Source of the DNA: Tuctoria greenei
Taxonomy: Eukaryota > Streptophyta > Magnoliopsida > Poales > Poaceae
Length of the DNA stretch: 64,000 bases
Reading direction: 5' to 3'
Assembly: GCA_036927565.1 (NCBI GenBank)
Contig: JAYESD010000008.1
Location: 23,330,100-23,394,099 of the forward strand
Shown: one piece after another, positions 1 to 10,909 of the stretch
How the letters are laid out: each line of letters begins with the position of its first letter
How positions within the stretch are numbered: position 1 is the first letter of the stretch
Position numbers and translations under genes: made by a program
Notes under the pieces: model-generated
Seen by the model: only the letters and a program-made list of their open reading frames with translations
Databases searched by the model: none
What the model was told of the DNA's origin: nothing

Positions 1-451
1 CCGGAGGTGAAATACATGTCTTTCCGAAGGTAGACCTCACCTTCAGCGTTAGACTTTCTATAGCTAACCAACGGGCCGACTGGGCGCATGGCCGGACTCG
101 GGTCTTAAAAGCCTCAGCTCGACACGACCTGAAAATGAATCGGACTGTTCCAACGGCTTGCACCTCGGCTCAAGCACGGTCCAACCTTATTTTGTTCGTG
201 TCCCGTCGTGTCGGGCCCTAAATAAGTCAGGTCGGACCGGGCCGGTTCGAAGCCTGTTTATTTTAAAATATATTAACAACAGTGGATAAAATATATTATA
301 CAGGTCTATACGGACCGTGCTTCCTATGGGCTAATCGAGCCATACCACCAGTCCAGTAAGGCCAACCTTAAATAGATTGTGTCGGGCCAGCCCGACACGT
401 CTGAGACCAAACCCGATCCTGGCCGGTTCAGACCATTTTTTCCAGGTCGGG

Positions 452-1200
452 TCATGCTCGTGCTAAACCATTTTTATCGGGCTTCGAGCCAGCCCGATTG
501 ACGTGACCCATTTGGTCAGCTATAGACTCTTCCATGTCATCACCAATACACAGTAACTCAACAAACCATGGATCCCTCCGTGCCCTCATGTTATATACCA
601 ACTTGAGGTGCCACATGTGATCCCAAGATAAGAGTTGCACAACTATGCATCAAGTATCTAAGCTCTGACCACTTTCGAATAACAGAGAGTTTGTCTAAAG
701 TCACCAAAAACAATTGCCTTTCCACTGAACAGCAAGTCAGCTGGCTCCATCATTATCACGTATGCTAATGTTAAATACTCCATTATCTGACTCTTTGTGG
801 TGGACGCCTCATCTCAGATAATTTGCAGAGAATTTTCTGGTAGGATTTTGGCAATGCTGCTTTACTTTGTGGAACTAAAATAACCACCTATCATCAATGT
901 TGACTGGTATCTTTTCTTTTTACGATAAAATGTTGAGTGATATCTTGAAACGTGAATGTGCGGTTCTTCCACCAAGCATTATGAAAGCTGCATTACCAGA
1001 CGCCAATGTAGCGATAGCGATCCTATCTTAAGCTCGTACCATTACGAGTAATGATTTTACAGAAAAGTCTTATCAATGCCTGTCAAACCATCAAAAAAAA
1101 CATACACCACCATCTGCACTATCTACAACAACCAGTATCTCGTCATATGCCACCATCTGCTCCATGTTAAGGGACTGATAACTTTTTGTCCACATCATTA
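452..1200 (-). pseudogene. Helitron PIF1-like helicase remnant, copy 1
   Basis: Read on the minus strand, this is a decayed C-terminal helicase region of the kind carried by plant Helitrons. From about 1200 downward one can read an LNxEQ-like start, a Walker A region degraded to GLTGIDKTFLY near 1100 (normally GPGGTGKTFLY), and AHSRFKI-like and SGTA-like segments in broken frames. Next come a VFGDFRQ-like stretch and, at 452-640, an open block with WDHMWHLKLVYNMRAR followed by DPWFVELL, the usual helicase motif order. Many frameshifts and stops separate these blocks and the Walker lysine context is altered, so it is not functional. No RepHel rolling-circle motif or Helitron terminus was found. 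It is duplicated at 5406-6150. Confidence 0.7.
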
Positions 1201-1277
1201 AGCTCAACAGTTAACGCATATATAAATCTCTATTGAGGAACATAATCTATTGAAAATGAATACCCGTTTCGAATCGG

Positions 1278-2682
1278 TGAAAGCATCTAGGCCCCCATGA
1301 GGTACGGTTTCGGTGATTAATGACAACCATTATATTTTACTAATGAATTTGTGAATGCAGGGTCCCCATAATCACTCAATCAAATGAAATCTATATGTCA
1401 TTGGAGACCCATATACAATCACTTTATGAGATCAAATCAATGATATAAAGACAAGAAGTGAAAGCTCTTACGTCAAAGTCATCCAACCACAATTGATGAC
1501 ATTTAATGCTTGACAACCATCAGAAGTATATTTACAACAAGAGTCTAAGAGGTCAATCGAGCAAGACACAAAAGAATCACTTAGAAACAACTCGAAGCAA
1601 ACAAAATCAACTCACCGGATCAACCGATGATTTCAGAGAACAACACATCAGTCGAGTTGGTTCAACGGAAGAAGAAGACCTCAGAACAAATCACTCACCG
1701 GATCATCCGATGTTAAGGGCTAGGCTACATCGGTCCATCAGTACAGTTTGCAATATCCTTGGACCAAGTGTAGCACCGGATCATCCGATGCACAGAAATA
1801 TACACATCGGTCAATCACTCCAGTAAGTATCAAGTTTGAGTCAATTCTGGAGGAAGAGCCACCGGATCATCCGATGAGAAGATAGGTGCAACATCGGTCT
1901 AACAACGGTCATATCTGACACAATGACGTCAGCTAAAGTAAACTTGATCGATGATAACTAAAGGGGAGACATCGGATCATCCGGTGTTCGCAGAAAAGTT
2001 CTGTCAGCCTACTTTTCCAACGGCTATTTTGTGGAGGCTGGCTATAAATACCCCCTAAACCTGTCATTTCGATAGGTCTTGATCACCAGACATTCTCAAC
2101 ACATCCACAAGCATTCAAGACCAAGATCCGTCACTTCTACATCATTTCGACCACCTACACACCAAGAGATAGGCTAGAACTAGCTAGAGAGAGAGCTTGT
2201 GTGCCTCTATTCTGGGTGAGTGGAATCTCTAGGATAGTGAGAGCCTCAAGGGAGTTCCCCTTGGTGTTTGTAACCGTGAGAGACTTCCGGAGCTTGCCAA
2301 GGCGTTTGTGGAAGCCCGAAGGGTCGAAGTTGTACAAGGCTTGAGCTCCACCTTGCCAAGGTTGGCAAACAGAGAAGAATAATGGAGATCCGTCGTCTCG
2401 GTGACTTGGGTGTGGCTAAACCCTTTGGTGAGTGCCACAATGTGGATGTAGGAAGATCTTGACGATCTTGCCAACTACGGGATAAATCCTCGTGTCTCCT
2501 CGGGAGTTTGCATCCTCTTCCTCTCCCTTACATTTATGCATTTTATATTCCGTGAAGTTGCTATTTATTTCAATGCATAGATAGTTTGCGTAGGGAATTG
2601 GGCTTTTAGGAATTAAGTTTTATTGTTTCGATTTTTGAAAAGAAGCCCAATTCACCCCCCTCTTGGGCATTCGATCCTTACA
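1278..2682 (+). repeat. Copia 5' LTR (duplicated copy)
   Basis: It starts TGAAAGCATC and ends GATCCTTACA (TG...CA), 1,405 bp. It matches 9440-10849 and 20063-21470 with a few percent substitutions. It contains five near-palindromic motifs of the form CACCGGATCATCCGATG (1613-1629, 1696-1712, 1774-1790, 1860-1876, 1970-1986). A TATA-like box CTATAAATA lies at 2042-2050. The primer-binding site after it (TGGTATTAGAGC, from 2685) has a C-to-T change relative to the copy at 10852. Confidence 0.93.
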
Positions 2683-2742
2683 ATTGGTATTAGAGCAAGG
2701 TTGCTCATAGGATCATTCTAGCTTCACTGCTAGAGAGCTAAA

Positions 2743-4869
2743 ATGGCCAAGGTTGGGGGTTCGGTTCCTATCGTTGAGGGCAAGAACTTTGCCTATTGGA
2801 AAGCATGTATGCACGCTTATCTAGAGGCTATTGCTCCCGAAGTATGGGAAGCGACCCACGCGGGGTTTGGAGAACACAACTATGTTGGTGGTCAAATTAA
2901 ATGGGATGCTAAAGCTAAGAATGCAATCTATGAGTGCATTAGTCAAGATGTTTTTTCTAGGATTGCTAGCAAATAAAAGGCATGTGAAATTTGGGCTTGC
3001 TTGATAGAAATTCATGAGAGTTCTTCTCGTGTGAAGGAACTTAAATATCACATGCTTAAAGCAAAATATGATGAATTTAAGATGCTACCTCATGAAAATG
3101 TTAATGAGATGTTCTCTCGCTAAAATGTACTTATTGAAGAAATTAATGCTCTTGACATTGCTTCTCTTGGCAAGAGACTCATCAACCGCAAGATCCTCAT
3201 GCTCCTTCCCAAGCCAAAGTACAACATCATCAACTCTATGCTCCAAAAAGAGTCTCTTAACCACATTGAAGTTTCGGATCTCATTGGAGAAATTCACGCT
3301 CATGAGATGAGTGTACTTGGGATGATGGAGCAATAATATTCAAAAACAATTGCTCTAAAGGCCTCCACCAAGAAAACAAGCCTCAAGAAGAAGAAGGTGG
3401 TTGAGCCTAGCTCAAGTGAAGAGGAGCAAGCATCAAGTGAAGATGAAGATGATGAGCTTGCATTGATGATGAGGAAGTTCTCACGCTTGAACTCCAAGAT
3501 TACCAAGAAGGGATACACCTTTGATCCCAAGAAGAAAGCGTTTCTACCAAAGAGAGATGATCACAAGACTTGCTACAATTGTTGTGATCAAGGCCACATC
3601 TCCTATGATTGTCCAAAACCGGACAAAAGAAGAGAGAACCACAAGAGCAAGCATCGCAAGCTTGAAGAAAGTGATGATGAAGAAGAAGAGGCCAAACCCA
3701 AACCAAGAGCCTTTGGGAAGAAGAAACATGACAAGGGAAAGAAGGCAAGACTCTTCTCAAAGAAGAGAAATGGCCCACAAAAGGTGTTCATGTGTGAGGC
3801 AAATGAATGGGTCACCGACGAAGAAACAAGTGATGAAGAGAGTGAAGTGGAAGAAGAAAGTTTGGCCGACCTCGCCATTGCCAACAATGATGACTCACCT
3901 CTTCATCCACCGCCCATGTGCCTCATGGCGAAAGGTAACACCAAGGTATGTGACGACTCTAGCGATGATGAGCTTTCCCCCGATGATTTAACTTCTTTGA
4001 TAAATGAATATCATACTATCATTAAGAGTGAAAAGAGTACGGTTAAAGCTCTTGAAGAAACTCGTGCTAGACTTGAGAGTGCTAACCTCGATTTGCTTGA
4101 CAAGTATGAAAGCATACTCAAAGAGCATGACACGCTCAAATCTCATGTCAAGCAAATTGAGGAAGAAAAGGATAAAATCAAGTTAGATAATCATGAGCTT
4201 AACTTAGCACACCAAACACTCTTGGAAGAGCACAAAAAGTTAGTACAAGAACATCAAACACTTAACCTTGCTCATGACGTGCTTGATCAAGAGTTGAAAA
4301 ATATAAAGAAGAAAACTCTTAATGATAGGATATCCATTACTTCTCATGTCACTAATGCCTTGAACAAGTCTTTGTCTTTGAAAGCAAACGCTAGGGGGAA
4401 GGACTTGTTGAAAGAAATTGAGAGTCTCCGCACTAGTGTGGCTAGACTTTCAAAAGGGGAAGTCAAACACAAGGAAATACTCTTCCAACAAGCAAAGGCC
4501 TTCAACAAGAGAGGACTTGGATCCTTTCCGATGTCTAACAAAGGAAAGGTGCCCTCACTGGAGCTTAGAACAAGCTTCATCAAGGAAGTTGGTTCTTATT
4601 GCCAACATTGTGAGGTCACCGGTCACCACACAAGGGAGTGTCCTCTTCCTAACCGACCCTCTCCCAAGTTGCCCATTAATTACAAATCTACTTTCAATGA
4701 TCGTTATTATCTCTTGAGTAAAGTAGATGGCAAGGTGAAGGCTAAGTTCATTGGCAAGGTCATGAAGGGCATGAAGGGGAAGCTCCCCAAGCAACTTTGG
4801 GTCCCAAAGACACTTGTATCACACATACAAGGACCTAAGTTGGCTTGGGTGCCTAAAGTTAAAAATTGA
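2743..4869 (+). pseudogene. Copia gag, duplicated copy, broken
   Basis: It is homologous to the gag at 10910-13035. The ATG at 2743 opens a frame ended by a nonsense codon at 2974-2976, where copy 2 has a sense codon. A second stop arises near 3121 and a third near 3334. The long open part (3397-4869) encodes the acidic/basic C-terminal two-thirds. It has a zinc knuckle beginning CYNCCDQGH (its glycine replaced by cysteine), a coiled-coil region, and a second CX2CX4HX4C knuckle (CQHCEVTGHHTREC). Its lesions differ from those in copy 2, so the two copies decayed independently. The frame ends at TGA 4867-4869, the same position as in copy 2. Confidence 0.9.
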
Positions 4870-4883
4870 ATTCATGTGTGTAG

Positions 4884-5027
4884 GTGAACTACAAAGCCGG
4901 AGGAAAGCATTGGGTACTCGATATCGGGTGCACCCAACATATGACCGACAATGATGATATGTTCACCACTATAGAAAACCCCGACAATCATGAACAAGTC
5001 ACCTTTGGTGATAACTCTAAGGGTTAG
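4884..5027 (+). pseudogene. Copia pol start (protease) fragment
   Basis: This short fragment matches 13050-13190, the aspartic protease start of pol. The catalytic triad reads Asp-Ile-Gly (GATATCGGG) instead of Asp-Ser-Gly (GATAGCGGG) in the full copy. A stop codon (TAG) follows at the duplication junction near 5025. It cannot make a protease. Confidence 0.8.
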
Positions 5028-5405
5028 GTAATTGGGCGCATGGCCGGACTCGAGTCTTAAAAGCCTCAGCTCGACATGACGTGAAAATGAATCGGACTGT
5101 TCCAACAGGCTTGCACCTCGGCTCAAGCACGGTCCATACTTATTTTGTTCGTGTCCCGTCGTGTCGGGCCCTAAATAAGTCAGGTCGGACCGGGCCGGTT
5201 CGAAGCCTGTTTATTTTAAAATATATTAACAACAGTGGATAAAATATATTATACAGGTTTATATGGACCGTGCTTCCTATGGGCTAACTGAGCCATACCA
5301 CCAGTCCAGTAAGGCCAACCTTAAATAGATTGTGTCAGGCCAGCCCAACAGGTCTGAGACCAAACCCGAGCATGGCCGGTTCGGACCATTTTTTTCCAGG
5401 TCGGG

Positions 5406-6150
5406 TCATGCTCGTGCTAAACCATTTTTATCGGGCTTCGAGCCAGCCCGATTGACGTGACCCATTTGGTCAGCTATAGACTCTTCCATGTCATCACCAA
5501 TACACAATAACTCAACAAACCATGTATCCCTCCGTGCCCTCATGTTATATACCAACTTGAGGTGCCACATGTGATCCCAAGATAAGAGTTGCACAACTAT
5601 GCATCAAGTATCTAAGCTCTGACCACTTTCGGATAACAGAGAGTTTGTCTAAAGTCACCAAAAACAATTGCCTTTCCACTGAACAGCAAGTCAGCTGGCT
5701 CCATCATTATCACGTATGCTAATGTTAAATACTCCATTGTCTGACTCTTTGTGGTGGACGCCTCATCTCAGATAATCTGCAGAGAATTTTCTGGTAGGAT
5801 TTTGGCAATGCTGCTTTACTTTGTGGAACTAAAATAACCACTATCATCAATGTTGACTGGTATCTTTTCTTTTTACGATAAAATGTTGAGTGATATCTTG
5901 AAACGTGAATGTGCGGTTCTTCCGCCAAGCATTATGAAAGCTGCATTACCAGACGCCAATGTAGAGATAGCGATCCTATCTTAAGCTCGTACCATTACGA
6001 GTAATGATTTTACATAAAAGTCTTATCAATGCCTGTCAAATCATCAACAAAAAGCATACACCACCATCTGCACTATCTACAACAACCAGTATCTCGTCAT
6101 ATGCCACCATCTGCTCCATGTTAAGGGACTGATAACTTTTTGTCCACATC
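5406..6150 (-). pseudogene. Helitron PIF1-like helicase remnant, copy 2
   Basis: This is the second copy of the minus-strand helicase remnant at 452-1200, with the same motif order and mostly the same lesions. The best open block (5406-5594) contains WDHMWHLKLVYNMRAR. Here the DPWF motif reads DTWF, whereas copy 1 keeps DPWF. A second open block (5725-5928) contains LVPQSKAALPKSYQKILC, matching the region before the SEM/RRPPQ segment. The Helitron was therefore already dead when the tandem duplication formed. Confidence 0.68.
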
Positions 6151-6516
6151 ATTAAGCTCAACAGTTAGCGCATCTTGTGAATCATCAATCAAAGGAAGAG
6201 CAAATGATCATATGTCCTTCCCAATAATTGAAACATATCTCTGATACCAATCAACACCAGTTGTTGTACCACGGATTGACAAGGATTATTATTTTTTATG
6301 CAAAATGACAGGTGTACTGTCTTTTCATTGGAGTAGGAGAAAATTGCAGAAGTATAAAATATGTGATGAAGAACACTGCGAGGGGCAACCTAAGTTATCG
6401 TCTGAGGAACGGAAATGAAAAAAAAAATAAACAAAGAGGATACAAGGAAAAACCACAATCTGCAATTTGAAGGGAGGTCCTCCTCGCCAGGAGGAACCAG
6501 TCAAACTGTTCTTTAA

Positions 6517-6850
6517 CTAAAATGAATACCGCTGTTGCTTCCCACTCAATCTTCTGAGAAATTCTATTGTTCCTCTTCTTTCATATATTCCACCGGGCAT
6601 ATAAGATGCTCCCGGAAATTTCTCATATATCCTATTTACAAGAATTATCATGATGGTAGTCTTCCCAAAGCCTCCGCACGTCATTAGGTACCAAACACCA
6701 ATATTATAACAAACAAACTTCATAGAACACACGACATTGCATACGTTGTTTCTTCAGTGAGGGCATCATCCCACGAGTTATCTCCTTCAACCTGCCTAAT
6801 TTCTCTATAACTTCACCACACATTGGTGATGTACCTCTATTAAAAGTCGT
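6517..6850 (-). pseudogene. Possible NLR (NB-ARC) P-loop remnant
   Basis: On the minus strand the segment reads ...CGGFGKTTIMIILVNRIYEK, which resembles the kinase-1a P-loop of plant NB-ARC proteins (GGLGKTTL followed by VY-K). Upstream in the same direction are scattered frames that would correspond to the pre-P-loop linker. There are several stops and no kinase-2, RNBS or LRR motifs. The assignment rests on one motif plus a weak match after it; another P-loop ATPase remnant is possible. Confidence 0.35.
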
Positions 6851-6861
6851 TAGGTCTTCAA

Positions 6862-7000
6862 ATGAGGTCTTAGTCTAGTGGTTAAGTATCCTGAGTAGCA
6901 TTTCTCAATTTCTAAGTTTGTATCCTCGTGGGAGCGAATTGCATATTGGATTCAATAATATTAAATGCAGGTACTCTATATAGGAACTCATGGGTGCCAA
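6862..7000 (+). repeat. tRNA-derived SINE-like segment
   Basis: TAGTCTAGTGGTTAAG (about 6872-6887) resembles a pol III A box. About 40 bp later, AAGTTTGTATCCTCGTGGG resembles a degraded B box, followed by GAGCGAATTGCA. The order and spacing fit a tRNA-derived SINE common in grass genomes. The B box is imperfect, and no clear tail or target duplication was found. Confidence 0.4.
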
Positions 7001-7419
7001 ATCTAGGTGTACTCTAGGGAAAAACTCATAATGCTGAAATTGGGGCACAACTACCAAAATATAAGAGGACGAACATTGCTGATGTAGATTTATGAAGTCG
7101 AGTCCACAATCATGTATGTGTTTAGCCATCTAGTTACCGTAGTATTGTTTTAGACAATAGAACTATGCATGTCTGCATTTGTATTTGGTTGTAATGAAGT
7201 GATCATAACATCCTTAGAGGAGAGGGTCAGAACTTTAAATCATCATCCAAAAAATTAGGTTGCTCTAGCAACGTGGTGTAAGAGTACCTACAGATAGTAA
7301 TGTTCCCCTTCTACTGCTTGGATGATTCTACCAACTTACTTACAACAATCTCGCGCTCTTCGTTGCTATTTTTTTATTCTTCCAATTTGCCAAGCGAAGT
7401 GCTCTGAGAAGTCTTTATA

Positions 7420-7499
7420 CTCCCTCTGAATCTTTTTATTTATCACGGGCTAGTTCATTTTTGGACTAACCGGTGACAAATTAAAAGATTCTGAGAAAG
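7420..7499. mobile_element. 80-bp Stowaway-like MITE
   Basis: The whole element folds back on itself. The left arm starts CTCCCTCTGAATCTTTTTA. The right arm, reverse-complemented, starts CTTTCTCAGAATCTTTTAA. It is flanked by TA dinucleotides (7418-7419 and 7500-7501), the target duplication of Tc1/mariner-type MITEs. It is non-coding. Confidence 0.75.
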
Positions 7500-8222
7500 T
7501 ACAATATAACACGAGTCTTCGGATATTTCTTGTTTGCCTTTGGATACTTCTTGGTTGCTAAATAATGACTAGGTGTTATCGCTCATTTTGATGAATTTGT
7601 TATTCACCATATACCTAGGCACAAAATGTTCGAGCTAATGATCTAGCACAACAAACATCTGGTTATGATGTCAAAGAAAAAATATATCATAGAAAAACCG
7701 CTGCTTGTTGGTGTCATGTTTTTGGAGAAACTGATCTGTCCAACTACAAAAATTGGTCTGACCGGAATACGAATCCATCTAACGGATTTCAGCAAAACAG
7801 GTCAAACCGATTTACAACATGGTAAGAACAATTTTTGGAGTCTGAATTTAAAGATTTGGCTTCTAAGGCACCACAAGTTTGTTGATGATGGACCTAGATA
7901 TTGGACAACGTATATTGCTTATTAATTGCAAGATCCCAACAAAAATGTTCATAAAAGGGTTCAACATTGGACATTTAAATTGTTTTGATTGAAAATGAGT
8001 TATATCACCAAACTATGGATGCTTTGCTTTTAAAGTGCTTGAATCCAGATCAGATCAAGGGCATTTTTATTTTTATTTTCCTTATATTTAATACAGTTAA
8101 GAACCCATAACTGAGTAGAGGTACACTTTGGCTCCATTAAAAAAATAGGTGTAAAATCACAAACCCTAATTGTTGACGGTAAAATCGCAATTAGATTTGG
8201 CAATAAAGGTTATAAACACAAT

Positions 8223-8415
8223 CACTACAAGAAACGTGAAAAAGGCCGTCGGGGAAATTTTAGTCGTCGGTGCCGACCTATATAGTTGAACTATGACCGT
8301 CGGTTTTTATAAACCGACCTATTTAAATTATGACCGTCGGTGGGCTAGAAACAACCGACGGCCATAACTAGAGCTGTCGGCCAGGCCCACGAAACTGACG
8401 GTTACACTAAATACG
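8223..8415. repeat. CACTA 5' terminus and subterminal repeats
   Basis: CACTACAAGAA is followed by clustered short units on both strands: GCCGTCGG, GTCGTCGG, ACCGTCGG, ACCGACGG, GCTGTCGG. In En/Spm-type elements such subterminal units are binding sites for the second transposon protein. The same unit dominates the 3' end at 42073-42445. Confidence 0.85.
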
Positions 8416-8459
8416 TCGGCCTGGCCTGCCACACCGACGACCATATTTCGTGGGGCCCG

Positions 8460-8830
8460 TGTGAGCGCGCCTGTAGCCCTAGTAGCCATCCGCTCTCTTT
8501 CACCTGCGCGACTCCCGTCCGCTCTCTTTGACCCGAACGCGCGCTGCCGCCCAACCCGACCCGCCGCCGCGAGTTCGCCCGCCGCCGCGCGCCCCTAAGG
8601 TCGCCGCTGTCGCGAGTTCGCCCGCCGCCGCGAGTTCGCCCACCGCCTCGCGCCCCTATGACCGCCGCCTCGGCGTGCCCCTTCGGCCGCGCGCCCCTAC
8701 GGTCGCTGCCCTCCGCCCCTTCGGCCACGCGCCCCTTTGCGCCGCGTGCTGCTTCTTCGGCCGCCACCGCCTCTCGTGCCTTCGGCGCGACTCCCTCTAC
8801 ATCGTGCGATCTTCTTCCCTCATCCGAAGA
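8460..8830. other. GC-rich tract inside CACTA 5' region
   Basis: This is a very GC-rich, CpG-dense stretch in an AT-rich setting, with recurring pieces such as GAGTTCGCCCGCCGCCGCG and CGCGCCCCTA. Open frames on both strands are by-products of the composition and carry no domain. It is most likely the transposon's promoter or 5' untranslated region. It lies far upstream of the transposase only because Copia later inserted between them. Confidence 0.5.
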
Positions 8831-8990
8831 TAAAATTTTAGAAATTGATTTCTTGTGCATTGTTGTTCCATATAATGGATGGTTAATTGTTTAGGTACTT
8901 GTTTAGTTACATATAGTTTCTAAATTAACAAATAATTATTTGTTTAGCTATTAGGTGTATGAGTTTGATTACCTATTCATGATTTTTATA

Positions 8991-9115
8991 ATGCTTAACT
9001 TGTTAATATGATAAATAAAATTGTATGAAGTAACAATGCATGCTTAACTTGTTAATATGATAAAATTGTATGAATTAACAATGCATGCTTAACTTGTTAA
9101 TACGATGAATAAACT
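8991..9115. repeat. 45-49-bp tandem repeat, about 2.6 copies
   Basis: Units begin ATGCTTAACTTGTTAATA at 8991, 9040 and 9085. The first unit is 49 bp and the second 45 bp; the third is partial. Each includes TTGTATGAA and TAACAATGC. The repeat is AT-rich, non-coding and internal to CACTA. From 9116 to 9434 I see no further structure. Confidence 0.8.
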
Positions 9116-9434
9116 TGAAGTTTTTATATTTGAATTATGATTTTTGTTGAAATTTTTGAATGTTTAGTTATGCTAAATTTTTAAATTTAGTTATACAGCA
9201 TACTGTGCATAAATGCACGATGAATTTAGACGTAATGTTTGTGTGAAGACGAGCACAAAGTTGTACGACGACAATGAAAGCAGTCAACTAGACGCAAGTG
9301 GATGGTGGTCACGGACTTGAAACTTTGAACTCTGACCCACTTTCCCCCTCACTCTCGTTTTCTTTCCTCTTTCGTAAATGACTACAAATGAAAAATGAGG
9401 AACGTAACCTATAGAAAATGAATACCCGTTTCGA

Positions 9435-9439
9435 ATCGG
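9435..9439. repeat. Copia target-site duplication, left
   Basis: ATCGG precedes the 5' LTR and is repeated at 21471-21475 after the 3' LTR. This 5-bp duplication defines the Copia insertion into CACTA. Confidence 0.9.
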
Positions 9440-10849
9440 TGAAAGCATCTAGGCCCCCATGAGGTACGGTTTCGATGATTAATGACAACCATTGGATTTT
9501 ACTAATGAATTTGTGAATGCAAGGTCCCCATAATCACTCAATCAAATGAAATCTATATGTCATTGAAGACCCATATACAATCACTTTATGAGATCAAATC
9601 AATGATATGAAGACAAGAAGTGAAAGATCTTATGTCAAAGTCATCCAACCACAATTGATGACACTTAATGCTTGATAACCATCAGAAGTACATTTCCAAC
9701 AAGAGTCTAAGAGGTCAATCGAGCAAGACACAAAAGAATCACTTAGAAACAACTCGAAGCAAACAAAATCAACTCACCGGATCAACCGATGATTTCAGAG
9801 AACAACACATCGGTCGAGTTGGTTCAACGGAAGAAGAAGACCTCAGAAAAAATCACTCACCGGATCATCCGATGTTAAGGGCTAGGCTACATCGGTCCAT
9901 CAGTACAGTTTGCAATATCCTTGGACCAAGTGTAGCACTGGATCATCCGATGTACAAAAATATACACATCGGTCAATCACTCCAGTAAGCATCAAGTTTG
10001 AGTCAATTCTGGAGGAAGAGCCACCAGATCATCCGATGAGAAGACAGGTGCAACATCAGTCTAACAACGGTCATATCTGAAACAATGACGTCAGCTAAAG
10101 TAAACTTGACCGATGATAACTAAAGGGGAGACATCGGATCATCCGGTGTTCGCAGAAAAGTTTTGTCAGCCTACTTTTCCAACGGCTATTTCGTGGAGGC
10201 TGGCTATAAATACCCCCTAAACCTGTCATTTCGATAAGTCTTGATCACCAGACATTCTCAACACATCCACAAGCATTCAAGACCAAGAGCCATCACTTCT
10301 ACATCATTTCGACCACCTACACACCAAGAGATAGGCTAGAACTAGCTAGAGAGAGAGAGAGCTTGTGTGCCTCCATTCTGGGTGAGTGGAATCTCTAGGA
10401 TAGTGAGAGCCTCAAGGGAGTGCCCCTTGGTGTTTGTAACCGTGAGAGACTTCCGGAGCTTGCCAAGGCGTTTGTGGAAGCCCGGAGGGTCGAAGTTGTA
10501 CAAGGCTTGAGCTCCACCTTGCCAAGGTTGGCAAACGGAGAAGAATAGTAGAGATCCCTAGTCTCGGTGACTTGGGTGTGGCTAAACCCTTTGGTGAGTG
10601 CCACACCGTGGATGTAGGAAGATCTTGACGATCTTGCCGAACCACGGGATAAATCCTCGTGTCTCCTCGGGAGTTTGCATCCTCTTCCTCTCCCTTACAT
10701 TTATGCATTTTATATTCCGCGAAGTTGATATTTACTTTAATGCATAGATAGTTTGTGTAGGGAATTGGGCTTTTAGGAATTAAGTTTTATTGTTTCGATT
10801 TTTGAAAAGAAGCCCAATTCACCCCCCTCTTGGGAATTCGATCCTTACA
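9440..10849 (+). repeat. Copia 5' LTR
   Basis: TGAAAGCATC...GATCCTTACA, 1,410 bp. It carries the near-palindromic motif array upstream of a TATA-like box TATAAATA at 10205-10212. Transcription of the element should start a few tens of bases downstream. A GA-dinucleotide tract after AACTAGCTAGAGA is longer here than in the other two LTRs. Confidence 0.95.
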
Positions 10850-10851
10850 AT

Positions 10852-10864
10852 TGGTATCAGAGCA
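10852..10864 (+). promoter_or_regulatory. Copia primer-binding site
   Basis: TGGTATCAGAGCA begins two bases after the LTR. It is the standard plant Copia primer site, complementary to the 3' end of initiator methionine tRNA. Confidence 0.9.
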
Positions 10865-10909
10865 AGGTTGCTCATAGGATCATTCTAGCTTCACCGCTAG
10901 AGAGCTAAA

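Larger units (their letters stand above)
83..5034. repeat. Tandem duplication, copy 1 (internally deleted)
   Basis: This stretch matches 5035-13200. Positions 83-1219 align with 5035-6173, and about 1232-5034 aligns with about 9395-13200. The roughly 3.2 kb between those blocks in copy 2 is missing here. The right edge joins the start of a Copia protease region directly to the left-edge sequence GGGCGCATGGCCGG. The only shared bases at the join are TG (81-82 and 5033-5034). Copies differ by scattered substitutions, so they are not a trivial assembly echo. Because copy 1 contains CACTA-internal flank (about 1232-1277) plus Copia DNA, the duplication happened after Copia had inserted into CACTA. 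Confidence 0.85.
1278..5034 (+). mobile_element. Truncated Copia/SIRE element inside duplication copy 1
   Basis: A complete 5' LTR, primer-binding site, gag and the first ~150 bp of pol are present, then the element is cut at 5034 by the duplication junction. The flank immediately left of the LTR ends in ATCGG, identical to the flank of the full element at 9440. This is therefore a duplicated piece of that insertion, not an independent one. No 3' LTR exists for this copy. Confidence 0.9.
6174..8222. other. Host-side DNA left of the CACTA insertion
   Basis: This AT-rich stretch is present only in duplication copy 2. It holds an NLR-like P-loop remnant on the minus strand (6517-6850), a tRNA-derived SINE-like segment (about 6862-7000) and an 80-bp Stowaway-like MITE (7420-7499). 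I see no credible coding region in 7510-8219. The three bases before CACTA are AAT, repeated after the element at 42466-42468. Confidence 0.6.

Noticed and set aside
2229..2474. Minus-strand ORFs in the Copia LTRs (also near 10395 and 21014)
   Set aside because: They recur in each LTR by sequence identity only, are interrupted differently in each copy and encode no known domain.
3500..3887. Several minus-strand and shifted-frame ORFs within Copia gag (also at 11666-12053)
   Set aside because: They are complementary shadows of the Lys/Glu-rich gag frame; Phe/Ser/Leu-rich translations are typical of antisense AAG/GAA codons.
8402..8860. Open frame of 152 codons on the minus strand and two on the plus strand
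   Set aside because: They come from a GC-rich low-complexity tract that is open in several frames on both strands and contains no domain. The tract lies inside the CACTA leader.
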